From Ananas comosus (Eukaryota > Streptophyta > Magnoliopsida > Poales > Bromeliaceae), in the NCBI RefSeq assembly GCF_001540865.1, contig NC_033633.1, forward strand, positions 11,320,917 through 11,384,916: a DNA stretch of 64,000 nucleotides, given 5' to 3'. The notes beneath the pieces are model-generated. The model was given only the letters and a program-made list of their open reading frames with translations, was not told the DNA's origin and ran no database searches. Position 1 is the stretch's first letter. Each line of letters starts with the position of its first letter. A program made the translations under genes and the position numbers. Shown one piece after another: positions 45,560 to 58,279 of the stretch.

Positions 45560-48500
45560 ATGGCGCGTAAGAAGATCCGTGAGTACGATTCGAAGCGCCT
45601 CCTCAAGGAGCACCTCAAGCGCCTCGCCGCGATCGATCTCCAAATCCTATCGGCTCAGGTGAGTATCGATCGATCCATCCATGCATCTCCGCACCGCCCC
45701 CGCCAATCCCGATCTCAATCTCGTTCCCGATCTATTCCTTTCATGTTTATGCTCCTAGATCCCTAATCACGGCTCGGATGATCGTGATTACATCTGTGGC
45801 TTCCGATTCTCCGTTAAAATCCGCTTTTTTAGCTTGTTTATTTGGGCGAAATATCGTTTGATTGGTATCGAGCTTCGATTTGCATGTTGTTTATGATCGA
45901 ATGTTGTAAAGTTGGGATTTTTACGGGGATTTATTGGTTACGATGATGGTGTGTTGGTCGTGTGGAAGGTCACGCAATCGACGGATTTTACGGAGTTGGT
46001 GAACAGGGAGCCGTGGCTCTCGTCGATGAAGCTGGTGGTGAAGCCCGACATGCTGTTCGGGAAGCGCGGGAAGAGCGGACTGGTGGCGCTCAACTTGGAT
46101 CTGGCGCAGGTCGCGCAGTTCGTGAAGGAGCGGCTCGGCGTCGAGGTGAATTTGTGGTTCTTTCTTATTCGTGTTGCATTATTCACTGATTTTGAGTGGA
46201 AATTATTGCTTGGATTATATGCGGGGTCGGGCAAATAGCGTTTTTGGCGCGGTTGTAGTAGACGGAGCTTCTGCTGTAGAAGTGCTGATTGAGTAGAACT
46301 GTTGCGCAAAGAAGCAACAGCAGTTTTATGTTACATTGATTTCCTCGACAGATTCTGCTTCGGGTGAAGCTCGAGCTTCAAAACTAGAGCTTCTAATTTT
46401 GGAGATCACAAGCTTGTTTTAGCTTGTTGCTAAAGTAGAAAGCTTTGAACTTTTCATTTGCAAAAACGATAGAGAAGCTGTTATAGAATTTTGCCAAAGA
46501 GGCACTATTTGTTTGTTTAGAAGACTCTTTCCTGGTTACGAAGATAAGTATAATAAAACTGCACGATAAAAAAGTACCTTATCCAGGTGTTTGTTTTCCA
46601 TTTTACCTGGTTTTGGTCGACATTTGACTTGGTGGACCCATTCCATGCAAAAGCTTCCCCTGGTCGAGAGCACGGTTCAATGGTTTTCATCCCATGCAGG
46701 TTGAGATGGGTGGGTGCAAGGCTCCAATTACCACCTTCATTGTCGAGCCGTTTGTGCCCCATGATCAAGAATATTATCTTTCGATCGTATCTGAGCGGCT
46801 TGGTTGCACCATTAGTTTCTCGGAGTGTGGAGGGATCGAGATCGAAGAGAACTGGGACAAGGTCAAGACTGTTTTTCTCCCCGCAGAGAAGCCCTTGACT
46901 TCGGAGGCCTGTGCTCCATTGATCGCAACACTCCCCTTGGAGGTGAGCTGCATATGCGGCTTTTGTAGTCTATTTTTGTTTCCACATCTGCCATACTAGA
47001 GATAATTGTGGTGCATAGATTTCAATCCACGAGTCTCTGTTCATTTTCTTATGCGAGTAATTCTTGTTTAGATGATTTAGTTCAGTATTTCTACTTTTCA
47101 TACTTGGTGTATATTATTTTCAGGTAAGGGGTAAAATTGGGGACTTCATAAAAGGGGTTTTTGCTGTTTTCCAAGGTATGCTCGCAGATGCATACCATCA
47201 ATCAAATTACGCCAACCTGCTATTTGTGATTATTTTTCTGCTCTTTTAGTTGTGCTAACACTTTGATTTCTAGAGGAAGAATTGTTTATTGCATTAATTG
47301 GAAAACAGAAAATTTCCTGTTTCAGAAGAATGCTGTTTAAATTCTTTCTTTTAAAGCATTGTTTTAAAATTGAGATGAATATATTGAAACTCTGATATCT
47401 TATGCTGGGTATGGATTGATTCAATGCATCAATCACAGACCTGGACTTCACATTCCTTGAGATGAACCCGTTTACCTTGGTCAATGGGGAGCCATACCCA
47501 CTGGATATGAGAGGAGAATTGGATGACACAGCGGCTTTCAAGAACTTCAAAAAGTACGTCTCAGGTTTCTGAATTGTTAGATAATTTATGTATAGGATAT
47601 TTTTTTAAGACTACTGTTATTTGACATGCAGGTGGGGAGACATAGAGTTCCCTCTCCCTTTTGGTAGAGTCCTGAATCCTGCGGAAAGCTTTATCCATGA
47701 ATTGGATGAAAAGGTACCAAAATTTTGCATTTGCTTTTATTTTCATCTTTCAGATGCCAGTTTCTTCTCTAGTTTTCTCTTGCTAAACATAGTTGTCAAT
47801 TAGAGAGATGGGAGATGTTTAAATTGGCTTCTTACATATCTTTTGAGGGTAGTTGTTGAACTCTTAGAAGTTACGAGTACCAACCCTTAAAAGTCCAAGA
47901 TCGAATCAAAGTTTACTTTCCACTGCCTTCACTCTCAATATTTTTTTCTCCTGTTTTATATGCCTGGTTAATCAGAAACTCACTATTATACTCATTTGTG
48001 TATTTTGTTTGAATTCGTGTGAGCATGCCTTGCACAATAATATATTGAACCATGCACAACTAGTCGGAGCATGCCGGTTCCTCAATGCAATCTTAGTTTG
48101 AGGACCTCAAAATAATAGCAATGGGTCTAGAGCTCGAGATGAAGAAAAAGCAGCACATATAATGGGTTAGCAGATTTTGAAAATTCAACTAAAACAGGAA
48201 TCGTGAAAGGAAAATGAATATCATGTCTGGGGTACTCATAAAGTCATATTGCATTTCGCCCTTTCATTCTTGGAGATGTTATAATAATGACAAGACATGT
48301 TTTTCTTGCTTACATGAATTCCAATTGATCTTTAGGATACTTGGCTTGCAACTTTAAACTAACTTCTACTTCTAGATTAACTCTTCTTTTTGTTTTGCAC
48401 TCACAATTGTAGTAATGGTGCTATATAAGTATCTTATTGTAGTTTGCTAATCACTATGAAATGTCGTGACTATATATGCTTTCACTACGCTTTGCATAGA

Positions 48501-50129
48501 GCGTAGCGATAACATGCTATCCTCTTCTACTTCAGACAAGTGCATCTCTGAAATTCACGGTTTTGAATCCTAAAGGGCGGATATGGACCATGGTTGCAGG
48601 TGGTGGTGCCAGCGTCATATATGCTGATACAGTAAGCCTGGCTTCATTCTCCTGTTTCTATTTTATGAACAATCAACGCTATTATCTGTTTCTGTGCATC
48701 TGCTGAATTTTTTTTTTACCCGATCAATTGCAAATTTAGTTGTTGAAGTTCGAACTTGATTTCCATAGGTCTGCAAGGCTCCAAAATTTGCAATTTAGTC
48801 CCCTAACTTCGTTCAACGTGAAAAATATAGGTCCTGCTAATTAATCACTGAGCATCATTGTTAGAGTCCGCTCACATGACAATAGTTGAGACTTGAATTT
48901 TAATGATGAGGCCTAGATGTCTGTTTTTTTGGACAAGAGACTAATGAAAGGACTTAAATCTTATTTATATTACACTGATCAGAATTCAGGGACTAAAATT
49001 TGTTAACATTGAAGTGCCAAAGACATAACTGAAGTTAGTATCAAATGGTAAATTTGATAGAAATAAATTTGCAACTAACCCTTTTTTGCCGGTCTACTGC
49101 TTAAGGAAAACCTATGCATTTGTCGAACATTTCTTGGTGCGTTATTCTTATTATGATTTTTACCAGGTTGGAGATTTGGGCTACGCATCAGAGCTAGGCA
49201 ACTATGCAGAATATAGTGGCGCTCCAAACGAGGAAGAGGTTCTGCAATATGCCAGAATAGTTCTTGATGTAAGATCTATTAGAATTTTCTCCCCTCCAAT
49301 CTCATTTCTATTTTATATATTCATGGTAAGCAGAGCCTGAATTATGTCTTTTTGGGATTTGTTCAGTGCGCGACTTCCGATCCTGATGGTCAAAAGAGAG
49401 CCCTTCTCATTGGAGGGGGCATAGCTAACTTCACCGATGTTGCCGCCACTTTCAACGGCATTATTCGTGCCCTAAGAGAGAAGGTTGATCGGTTATTTTA
49501 GCAGTACTAGTTTTTCTTTTGCCCCAATCAACTTCGGCTTTAGGAGTGATTGCTTAAATTGTTTAATGTGTTTTGTCTTTTGTCTTTATATACAGGAAGC
49601 TAAGTTAAAGGCTGCAAGGATGCACATTTACGTTCGAAGAGGCGGTCCAAATTACCAGACGGGGCTGGCGAAAATGCGGACCCTGGGTGCGGAGCTGGGC
49701 ATTCCCCTCGAGGTACCAAACTTTTGCTTTCGGCTTCTGCTGTTTCAGCTTGATGCCTTTTTGAAGTTATAAAAGCCACGCGTTTGGCAAACAAAATGTC
49801 TAGAGCTTTTGCTCCGGCAAGAAGCTGAAATGAGCTTCCAGTCTCCTCAAAAGCAAATACTCTAATTTTGAAGCTTCTACTTCTGCTGCATTTTGGAGCT
49901 GCTGAGATCAATTTAGTATGAAATCTTTCACCGCTCCGAACAACTCTTAACAAGTTCTTCTGAAGATCTAGCTGCGCTAGATCGGCCTGTATCCATTTAT
50001 CGAGATCTTAAGATTACAACAATGGCTCTTTTTTAATATTATCATTATCTGATTCAGGTTTACGGACCGGAGGCTACAATGACGGGAATATGCAAACAAG
50101 CCATTGATTGCATAATGTCTGCTGCATGA
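45560..50129 (+). CDS. ACLA: ATP-citrate lyase subunit A (alpha chain)
   Basis: Eleven exons (45560-45658, 45969-46145, 46700-46942, 47124-47175, 47439-47553, 47632-47713, 48536-48631, 49167-49268, 49367-49483, 49596-49712, 50058-50129) join in frame to 423 residues, exactly the plant ACLA size. The start [18 protein letters not shown] and the end [10 protein letters not shown] are characteristic. The N-terminal part is the ATP-grasp-like domain ([28 protein letters not shown]), and the C-terminal part holds [13 protein letters not shown] and [14 protein letters not shown], the citrate-binding half. In plants subunit A pairs with a separate subunit B in the cytosol to split citrate with CoA and ATP into acetyl-CoA and oxaloacetate. 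Introns 2 and 10 hold AGCTTCTGCTG-type repeats and intron 7 a MITE. Confidence 0.97.
46255..46505. repeat. AGCTTCTGCTG-family repeat in ACLA intron 2
   Basis: Contains ACGGAGCTTCTGCTGTAGAAG, AAAACTAGAGCTTCTAATTTTGGAG and AGCTTGTTGCTAAAGTAGAAAGC, matching the family found in other introns here. Confidence 0.5.
48719..49080. mobile_element. GGGTTAGTTGC-type MITE in ACLA intron 7
   Basis: The right end AAATTTGCAACTAACCC is the inverse of the GGGTTAGTTAC end at 22453. The left end AATTGCAAATTTAGTTG is a degenerate match. Internal stretches resemble the 22453 element (AATTTAGTCCCCTAACTTC against ACAATTTGGTCTCTAAAG). T-rich flanks hide any target duplication. Confidence 0.6.
49740..49960. repeat. 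AGCTTCTGCTG-family repeat in ACLA intron 10
   Basis: Carries GCGTTTGGCAAACAAAATG, TAGAGCTTTTGCTCCGGCAAGAAGC and TTTTGAAGCTTCTACTTCTGCTGCA, with the paired orientation expected of a diverged inverted-repeat element. Confidence 0.55.
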
Positions 50130-51132
50130 ATCAAACCGTAGAAAAAAAAGAAAAGAAAAGAAGAAAAATCGAGTTTTAGTGTGATTATTTATTCATGCTC
50201 AGTGATTTGGTGAGAACATCCATGGAGAGAGCTTAGCTTAATCGTGGTGTGCTCTGCAGAGTATAATATAACCCATGAATGGTTTCTTTTTGTGCTCTGG
50301 ATGTAAATTTTAGTTGGATTTTTTGTTTTTTTTTTGTTGCAAATAATTAATAAACTTATGCACATGAGCTTCTGTATTTTTTTTTTTTTNAATGAAGTAA
50401 TTTGTGGAATTGTGCATTCATCTGTATTTTTTACTTTAATATTTTATGAATCTGCTTGGCTCAATTGCAATAATAGCTATCTATATCATTGTGATATGTG
50501 CAATATGATATTATTTATATAAATAAATAGATTATTATTTAATTATATGTTCTCACTCTATGTTACACGGAGCCAATTTAATAAAATAATGTGCAAAACA
50601 ATGGGCCAAATAAATTAATTCTGTGCATTAATTATTGCGTTAATTACCCTTGCATGCTTTACTATTATTTCAAACAGGGTTTAAAAATTTAAGACAAAAT
50701 ATTAAATTTGGCTATAAAACTTTGTAAGAAAAAACTAATCATAATTAATGCAGTAGAATTATATAAACTAAATAAAATTGTTCAAATGTTGATAGTAAAA
50801 TCAAAGGAGGAAATTTCTTTCATCCTTTTCTTTTTAAATTTTTTAAATTACAAATAATATAGATTTTCAGATATGAAATAATGTGATATATCAATTCATT
50901 TTTACTAAAATTTTAGGTTCTTTAGACATATTTTAAAAAGAGAAAAATAATGTAATTTTTATTTAATGTAGGGAGATAAATGATACATGATAGTAAAGTA
51001 CAAAAGAAGGTACTTTCGCAATTGAACCCCTCCATTTTTTAAAAATTTACTTATTTTAGCCTTGTTAAATACCACATGGTACTTAGCTTGTGTGACGCGG
51101 TTACGACCGTTGGGAACCGTTGGGATTCGGCA
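50130..51132. other. Intergenic DNA between ACLA and the PPR gene
   Basis: Holds the ACLA 3' untranslated region and AT-rich sequence. An N at 50390 follows a run of about 13 T residues. No gene seen. Confidence 0.55.
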
Positions 51133-52701
51133 ATGGCGGCGCCGACTCCTCCTCAGCTTCAACCCCCACTCTCTCCTTCTCCCTCCCCACAACACCAACA
51201 CCATAATACACTCCTCCCAGCAACAACACCAACCCCCAAAACCCTAATCATCACCTCTCCCACCTCCTCCCTCCTCGCCTCCCTCCGCACCGCCTCCGCC
51301 GTCGCCGACCTCCGCAAACTCCACGCGCGAGCCATCAAAAGCGGCCTCTTTTACGACCCCCGCGTCCAGAGCTCTCTCGTCCGAATGTACGCTAAGCGCC
51401 GCGCCTGTCGCGACGCGCTCGACGTGCTCGATGAATGTTCAAGTCCAAACGTTGTTTGTCAGAACGAATTGGTCGTTGGGTTTTGTCGAATCGGGGATCT
51501 GGGTTCTGCACGTAAGGTTTTCGACGGAATGGCCGAGAGAAATGTCGTTTCTTGGAGTGTTATGGTCGACGGGTATGCGAGAAAAGGGAAGATGGATAGC
51601 GCGCAAGAGCTGTTTGATGCAATGCCTGAGAGGAATCACTTCGCGTGGAACTCGTTGATATCGGGGTATTTGAGATGTGGTGATGTGGAAATGGCTCGAA
51701 GGATCTTCGATAGCATGGTCTCTGATTGGGGAGTGATCACTTGGACGGCGATGATCTCAGGTTATGTGAAAAATCTACGGTTCAAGGAGGCCGTGGAGCT
51801 CTTTATTCGCATGCAAGTAAACGGCGTGAAGCCGAATAATGTCTCAATCGTCAGCGTACTACCTGCGATTGCTCATCTCGGTGCTCTTTTTCGCGGTCGA
51901 TCGATCCATTCGTACGTCATAAAATTGGGTATAGAACTCGACTCAATCCTTGGCTCTGCTCTTTTGGATATGTACTCCAAATGCGGGTGCATTGAAGGAG
52001 CAATAAGAATCTTCGAAAACCTTAACAAAAAGGAGTTATCGGCTTGGAATTCCATTATCTTGGGTCTCGCGGCCCATGGGCGCGGTATAGATGCCCTAGA
52101 TTTGTTCCTGCGGATGCAAGAGAATGATCCTCTATTGATACCCAATGGTATTACGTTTATCGCTCTTCTTAGCGCATGTAGCCATTCGGGACTAATCAGC
52201 GAGGGCAAGGCGGTGTTCGATCTCTTCACAAATTATTACCGACTAACTGCAAATTTACGGCACTATGGATGCATGATCGATATGTTAGGGCGCGCGGGGC
52301 TTTTAAAAGAAGCGTTAGAGTTTGTGGAGAAAATGCCGGTCGAGCCAAATTCGATAATCTGGAAGTCTCTAATAAGCGCGTGTCGAGTTCACAAGGACGT
52401 TGAAATGGCCGATCGCGTGTGGAGGAAAGTGATCGAATCGGGCCCTCAAGATAGTGGGTTTTATGTTCTTTTAGCCAACATATTTAATGATGTGGGGCGG
52501 TTAGAAGATGCCGGTAGGGTGAGAACAAAGATGAACGACATGCGGGTGACGAAGGTCTCGGGCTGCAGCTGCGTCGAGGTGGATGGAGTAGTTCACGAGT
52601 TCTTCATGGGAGGTGAGAGTTTTCATGATCAAAGTAGGGAGATTATATGTGTATTGCATGAGTTGGAAGGATTGATGGAATTCGAAGAATATAATATGTA
52701 G
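51133..52701 (+). CDS. Pentatricopeptide-repeat protein, PLS class with E/E+ end
   Basis: One exon of 522 residues, intronless as usual for the family. After a Pro/Ser/Thr-rich N-terminus with possible organelle targeting come tandem PPR motifs: VVCQNELVVGFCRIGDLGSA, VVSWSVMVDGYARKGKMDSA, HFAWNSLISGYLRCGDVEMA, VITWTAMISGYVKNLRFKEA, then L/S-type units with LLDMYSKCGCIEGA and YGCMIDMLGRAGLLKEA. The C-terminus (SIIWKSLISACRVHKDVEMA, then VSGCSCVEVDGVVHEFFMGG) is the E/E+ region, without the DYW deaminase domain. Such proteins bind organelle RNA and usually take part in C-to-U editing with a partner. I prefer Met at 51133 (ATGGCGGCG) to the in-frame ATG 57 bases upstream because it opens the typical N-terminus. 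Confidence 0.93.
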   Translation: MAAPTPPQLQPPLSPSPSPQHQHHNTLLPATTPTPKTLIITSPTSSLLASLRTASAVADLRKLHARAIKSGLFYDPRVQSSLVRMYAKRRACRDALDVLDECSSPNVVCQNELVVGFCRIGDLGSARKVFDGMAERNVVSWSVMVDGYARKGKMDSAQELFDAMPERNHFAWNSLISGYLRCGDVEMARRIFDSMVSDWGVITWTAMISGYVKNLRFKEAVELFIRMQVNGVKPNNVSIVSVLPAIAHLGALFRGRSIHSYVIKLGIELDSILGSALLDMYSKCGCIEGAIRIFENLNKKELSAWNSIILGLAAHGRGIDALDLFLRMQENDPLLIPNGITFIALLSACSHSGLISEGKAVFDLFTNYYRLTANLRHYGCMIDMLGRAGLLKEALEFVEKMPVEPNSIIWKSLISACRVHKDVEMADRVWRKVIESGPQDSGFYVLLANIFNDVGRLEDAGRVRTKMNDMRVTKVSGCSCVEVDGVVHEFFMGGESFHDQSREIICVLHELEGLMEFEEYNM

Positions 52702-53182
52702 GTAAGAATCCTATTTCTTTAATTAGCATAAAAAACGTGTAGTAAGTATAAATACAATTTTAGTCTATTAATAATTAATATATATCCATGTGTTCCTTTT
52801 CGTTTCGTGCATTTTAACCTTCTGAGTTTCAGGTTTACTTGTATTGGTTTGTACTGCATCTTAATGTTAGGGTTATGCATGCTTAGATGAGCTTATTGGA
52901 AACTGTAATGTTGTGTTAATCTCAAAATGGTTCAAACATTTCCCTTATGCAAATACTATTTTAATCGTTCGAAAATAGATAGGAAAATCGAACTAATATT
53001 CAAACGTTAAAAGGTGATCAAAATTCCAGCAAAAAAAGCAGAGAAAGAACACCCAAAGATTTATTGGTCGCATAAACAAGGAATCAGAAGTTCCCTTATG
53101 CAAGTAACTAAATAGTGCATTCAACCTCTCGTTGAATGGCACTTTAGAAGGAAAAACAGGACAAAAACACAGCTGATGCAAA
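52702..53182. other. Convergent 3' flanks of the PPR and beta-xylosidase genes
   Basis: AT-rich interval between two convergent stops; nothing else seen. Confidence 0.5.
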
Positions 53183-56100
53183 CTAAACCGACACTTGGAA
53201 ATTAACCTCGACTGGGAACGAAATTGCTGCATCACCTTCTCCGACCACAATGGTGCTAACTCCGGACGGCAAAACCAGATAAGCAGTTTTCTCGACCAAG
53301 CCCAATGCCTTGCAAGCTTCGAGACTAAAATGTGCCACGGCCTTGCCGTTGGCCGGCACGAACACCCTCTCGTATGCGACCAATTGCTTCAATGGCGCAT
53401 CGATCACCTCCGGTGGGGGCTTGGAATACACTAGAACTACATGATCACCGTCGTACTTGCCTGCGTTGGTCACCTCGACTTCAAAATTAATCTTCTCATC
53501 GCAAGGAATGTCGTCGATCTTAAGAGACGGGCAATTTGTTCCGTTGAATCCGGGTTTGTAGGAGAGCGGCTTGCAGAATTCGGTGGTGTTTAGACTGATT
53601 GTGATAGGCTTAGATTGGATTTTGCTGTAGGTGTAGCTGCTGTAGCTGAGACCATGGCCAAAGGGATAGAGGGTGGTGCCATTAAAGAACTTGTAGGTCC
53701 TGCCGGGGTAGCCAAGCTCATCAATCGGTCGAAGTTGCATCGATGTCAACGGGAGTTGCTCGACGTAGTCGTTCTTGTACCAAGTTAGCGGTAGCTTTCC
53801 TCCTATTGGAATTTGAAAACATGCTCATGCTTGTAGAATAGAAGAAAATTTACCGAAACACTTACTAAATCTAAGGCAAATTGAGAGGAACAACATAAGA
53901 TTCTTAAATCTTATACTATAGTATGATATAGTAAAAACCCGAAATTATATTTAATCGACAAAGAAAGATGTCATAACACATTACTATTTATCTATATATG
54001 TATTTTTGTGCTACATTGTATGTTTCTGAAGCTGGATATTTGAGAATAACTTCCTGTTTTACACTCTGTTCATAGTTTGTTCATATATGCTATGCAACAA
54101 TTTCATGTATATATTACACAATTACATTGAAAGGTGAAAAAAAGGCTTATTTAGGAAATTTGTATATATATACCTGGATTATGTCTTCCAAAGACCACAT
54201 CAGCAATGGCTTGTCCTCCCTCGGCACCGGGGTATCCAGCCCAAATGATCGCGCCGATCTTAGGGTTATTTTGGGCGAAAGAAATATCAAGACAACCGCC
54301 TGACAAGATCACCAGGATGACCGGGCCTGCTGAAGCCTCCGCCACCTTGTTTATGAGCTCATTTTGGAACCCTGGGATGAGGAGATCCATCCGGTCCTGC
54401 CCCTCGGCCTCGACCGACAAGTCCAACCCGGCAAGTATGATGGTGGCGCTCGCACTCTTGGCGGATTCGATGGCGGGGCCAAACAGGCTATTGCTCGTGC
54501 ACTTGGCATCGCAAGCCTGCACGTACTCGACTTTAACATCCTTGGAGAAGGCATCCAATGGCGAGGTGTAGCGGCATGGCGTCCCTGCATTCATTTTGGT
54601 ATGTAATCAAACACCCATATCTAAAACATAGTTTTTGCATGCTTTGTCATACTTTTGAACTGTGCATGTGTAACGAAAAACCAATGGCCGAACCTATGCC
54701 TTTTCCATTTTTCACAAAATATATATAGGAGTCATTTACTCGATGAAATACCTTCATAGTTTCCGATCATGGCCGTGGTGGAGTTTGCATGTGGCCCAAT
54801 CAAAGCAATGTTCTTGAGCTTCTTCGAGTCTAGCGGTAGCGTGTTATCCTCGTTCTTTAGGAGAACAAGAGCTTGCCTCGCAGCATCAGCAGCTAATTCA
54901 ATGTTGTCTTTGGTGCAGATGTCATTCACTCCGAGGGATTCGTAGGCTGGGATGTTGTCAAAGAACCCGACTCTCATCAGGAGCGTGTAAAGGTTCTTCA
55001 ACGCGTTGTCAATGTCCGACTCCCGCATTTTGCCTAGCTTCACCGCGGACTCGGTGTAGTTCATGTAGTAGTTCAAATTGCCAATCCCACAATCCAAATC
55101 CAAACCTATATAAAACAACAAAAAAATTCAATATGAGCTAAATTGCAGGTAAGTCGAAATCTACATGTGTTCTTCTGATTTCACTATTTTTCATAGGTTG
55201 ATTGGGGTAAAATGTGAGTTGTTTTTATTGTTTCAATTGGGAAATGTTAGAATTAAACTGAAACTTATAATATTGCTGTAAAATTTGTACCAGCTCTCAT
55301 CACTTGCGCGACGGCTTCCTCTTCGGTGTAACCGAGCCACTTTACACTATCGTGCATCACTTCGATGGAGTCGCAATCGGACACAATATATCTGAAAAAG
55401 AAAAAGTCAAAAAGGATTTTCTCCTCCAAAATTATTGAAACAGCGAACGAAAAGAGTAAGTAGGAGCTGCTGATTCTTCTCACCCATGAAGGTTCCATTT
55501 CTCACGAACCGTCTGCGACAGGAGCGGAGTGTTCGCGCACATCGGGACGCCGTTCACGAGATTGTACGAGCACATGATGCTGCTCCCGTCACCTTCCCTT
55601 ATGCACATCTCGAAGGGCCGTTCGAACGTCTCGATCATGTCCCGCTCGGTAACCTTTTGAAGCTCATTTTTAAGAATTACGTTACAATCTCAATCATTTT
55701 ACTTGCATTGCTAAACTAATATGATCTCAATCTCTGTGTATATATGATGAACACATTAGAATCATTTATCATTTAGTAAATAAAAGGAGTAACAGCATCT
55801 GCAGATCATTTCAGAACAAATTAGTCCAGATCATATTTGAAATTCTTGCAGAATCATAGTTAAATTAAGATCAGGTAGTAAAATTCTTATAGGATCATTC
55901 ATGAAATTCTGCAAAACATTTATCAGAAAGTATTCATTACGATTCGATCTGCTAGCAATAATAACTCGTTTGGTCCAAACCATCGGCCCAGAATGCTTAA
56001 GTTCAGTTATTATTACTAAAGTGCGAGACCTCATATATTCTAATCAGAATTAATTTTTCGAACTGATGTGGAACTATTGGGGCGTTCGTTATAGTGTTTA

Positions 56101-57051
56101 AGTAGTATATTCAATGGTGTTAGATCTATAAATGGAGACATATAAGTTCATACCCTGGCGTCATAATTGAACCGTGTTACGCCGAACCAGTTGTCGAGGT
56201 CGTAGGCGGCGAAGTGCTTGCAGCAGGTGGAGACCTTGAGGGGGCGGGAGTCGGGGTCGTTGTTGGCGGCGTCGAGGCCCTCGACGTCCTGCATGCCGCG
56301 AACGAAGTTGACAGCGTAGCGGCCGGCGAGGAAGGGGTCCTCGCCGGGGGTCTCGAGCACGCGGCCCCACCGCGGGTCGCGGACGACGTTGATGTTCGGG
56401 CTCCAGAATGTGAGCCCAGTGTGGCCCAGGTTGTACATTGCCCTTGCCTCTGTGGATATCACCTGCACCCATGCAATACATCCATGCAAAGTTGTATAGT
56501 AAGGGCGCCAAAGTAATTCAAATTTTTAGAAAAATAGGTTTACTGAACCTGGCCAATTCTCTTCCAGAGAGATTCATTGAAGGCGGCCGCGGTGAGGATG
56601 ACGTTCGGAAAGCTGGTGGCGCCGGGGATGACGTCCCCGAAGTAGGTGCCGTGGCCGACGTAGGAGACGCCGTGCAGCGCCTCGTTCCACCAGACGTATC
56701 CCGGGAGGCCGACGCGGCTGGCGCCGCGCGCGCGGTCGCCTTCTCGGCCAGCGTCAGCCGGCCCACCAGGTCGGCGACGCGGGCCGGGTACGGGAGCGAG
56801 GCGTCGCAGTAGGCGAACCGGCCCATGTCGAGGCCCAGCGCTGCGAACCGGGCCGGGTCGCAGACCTTCGTGTAGTTTGCGCCCGCCGATCTTATCGGGC
56901 CACGCCTTGGGCTTATCGGCCCCCCATTTGGGCTTCTCGTAGAAGCAGTAAGAGTAGAAGCATTAGTAGTCGAATGTAGAGAACGAGATAGTGAAGGAGA
57001 AATTAATGTGGAGAGGAGAAGGAAAATATGAAAATAAAACAATAAAGCCAT
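53183..57051 (-). CDS. Beta-xylosidase, glycoside hydrolase family 3, frame-broken in exon 1
   Basis: Minus-strand exons: 57051-56549, 56462-56154, 55653-55484, 55391-55291, 55105-54752, 54584-54174 and 53802-53183. A signal peptide ([20 protein letters not shown]) suggests secretion to the cell wall. The GH3 N-domain shows [29 protein letters not shown] and [10 protein letters not shown], whose Asp is the nucleophile. [15 protein letters not shown] carries the likely acid/base Glu, and GHGLSYSSY with a fibronectin-type C-domain follows. It removes xylose or arabinose from xylan side chains. In exon 1 the frame that starts at the ATG (...LTLAEK) stops matching the family near 56740; the family sequence resumes in another frame ([20 protein letters not shown]). 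The exon total is 2468 bases, one short of a multiple of three; the missing piece corresponds to about five residues. Either a true mutation or an assembly deletion. Confidence 0.88.
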
Positions 57052-57125
57052 TGTTTTCCCCTTTTTTTTGTATGAGAGGAGAGGAGAGGGGAGGGGAGGG
57101 GATTAAAGGAGAGGGTTTAGGGGGG

Positions 57126-57134
57126 TTTTATATA
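57126..57134 (-). promoter_or_regulatory. TATA box of the beta-xylosidase gene
   Basis: On the minus strand it reads TATATAAAA, 75 bases before the ATG at 57051, with a CT-rich leader (57061-57110) between. Confidence 0.6.
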
Positions 57135-58279
57135 TAAGTATATAGGAGAGGGGAGAGATTTAAATTTCGAAGCTTTAAAGAGTGAGTTTTAAGAGGAGAT
57201 TTTTTTTTAGGATAGGGGTTGTTGAGACTTTTTTTCCTTTATTTTTGTGAAACAGATTTTTGAAATTCAGATGGGGATGGGTCGGATTCGGGTTCGCAAT
57301 TGGGTTTGGATTTGGATTCAATGAACAAAAATTAGATCTTATTCATAACCTATTATTTGTTTAAAATAAATCATTAGAAGTTGTCTCAGGAGTTTTGCTA
57401 GGAATTTTGAAACTAATCCTTGAATTTTAATGGTTTAATATTTGTTTAATATTTCGACCCGTTTATTAAATAACTTAGCATAAGAACGAAATCACCGTTT
57501 CGGAGCAGAAAATTTTGAGTTTAAATCATTTTCAAGCTCGAGTCACATTTAATTTCTTCTAACTAAAATTCATTAAAATATCACGATTATAAATTTAAAC
57601 TATTAAAAATAAAATATTAAAATACTGTTCTCTAGCAAATATACACACACAAATGGGGCGGGAGGGCCCCAACCTCCGGATTTGGGACGGATTAATTTTA
57701 ATTCTATTTTTAAACTCCACTTTCCACTCCATTGAGGATAATGCGAAGCGGAGACAATTTTTTAAAGGATCAAAATGGATTAAAGGAAGAAAAAGTCTCT
57801 TGCCTCCCGCTCCATTTTCTTGGCGAATCCGGACGAATTCGAAACGAATTATGTTAAAATCCGGACGAATTCGAAACGAGTTATATTTTTCTATATTTTA
57901 GGTTCTCGCTCGTCGCTCCATTTAGAGCGGATCAGAACAGAAGCTCTACCGACCCGGATCCATTTGATAAACTAGAAATAGGATACAATGGATCTAGGAA
58001 AGATTCAATAAACAAAAATGAGGAGTTCCAAAATTGGGGACTAGAGGTGCAATTTATCCAAAAAGAAACAAGCAAAAGAGGAGGAAACCATACAAATTAT
58101 ATCAATCTACACTTCTACAATGACTTGAAGAAAAGGGAAAAAGAGATGCTGGTTCTTGAAGATGTAAAGAATTACAAAGCAAAGGTTTAAGGATGCAGTT
58201 CTTTTCTGTGAAAAAGTGCGACTCCGATGAGTCTTGCATTTCCTAGATTAATCGCCGGTAGGGGACGCGACGAAGAAAT
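57135..58279. other. Intergenic DNA between the beta-xylosidase and EMC5 genes
   Basis: Mixed AT-rich sequence. A stretch at 57650-57960 with GCGGAGACAATTTTTTAAAGG and repeated GAATTCGAAACGA is probably a small repeat. The part next to 58280 is likely the EMC5 3' untranslated region. Confidence 0.45.
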
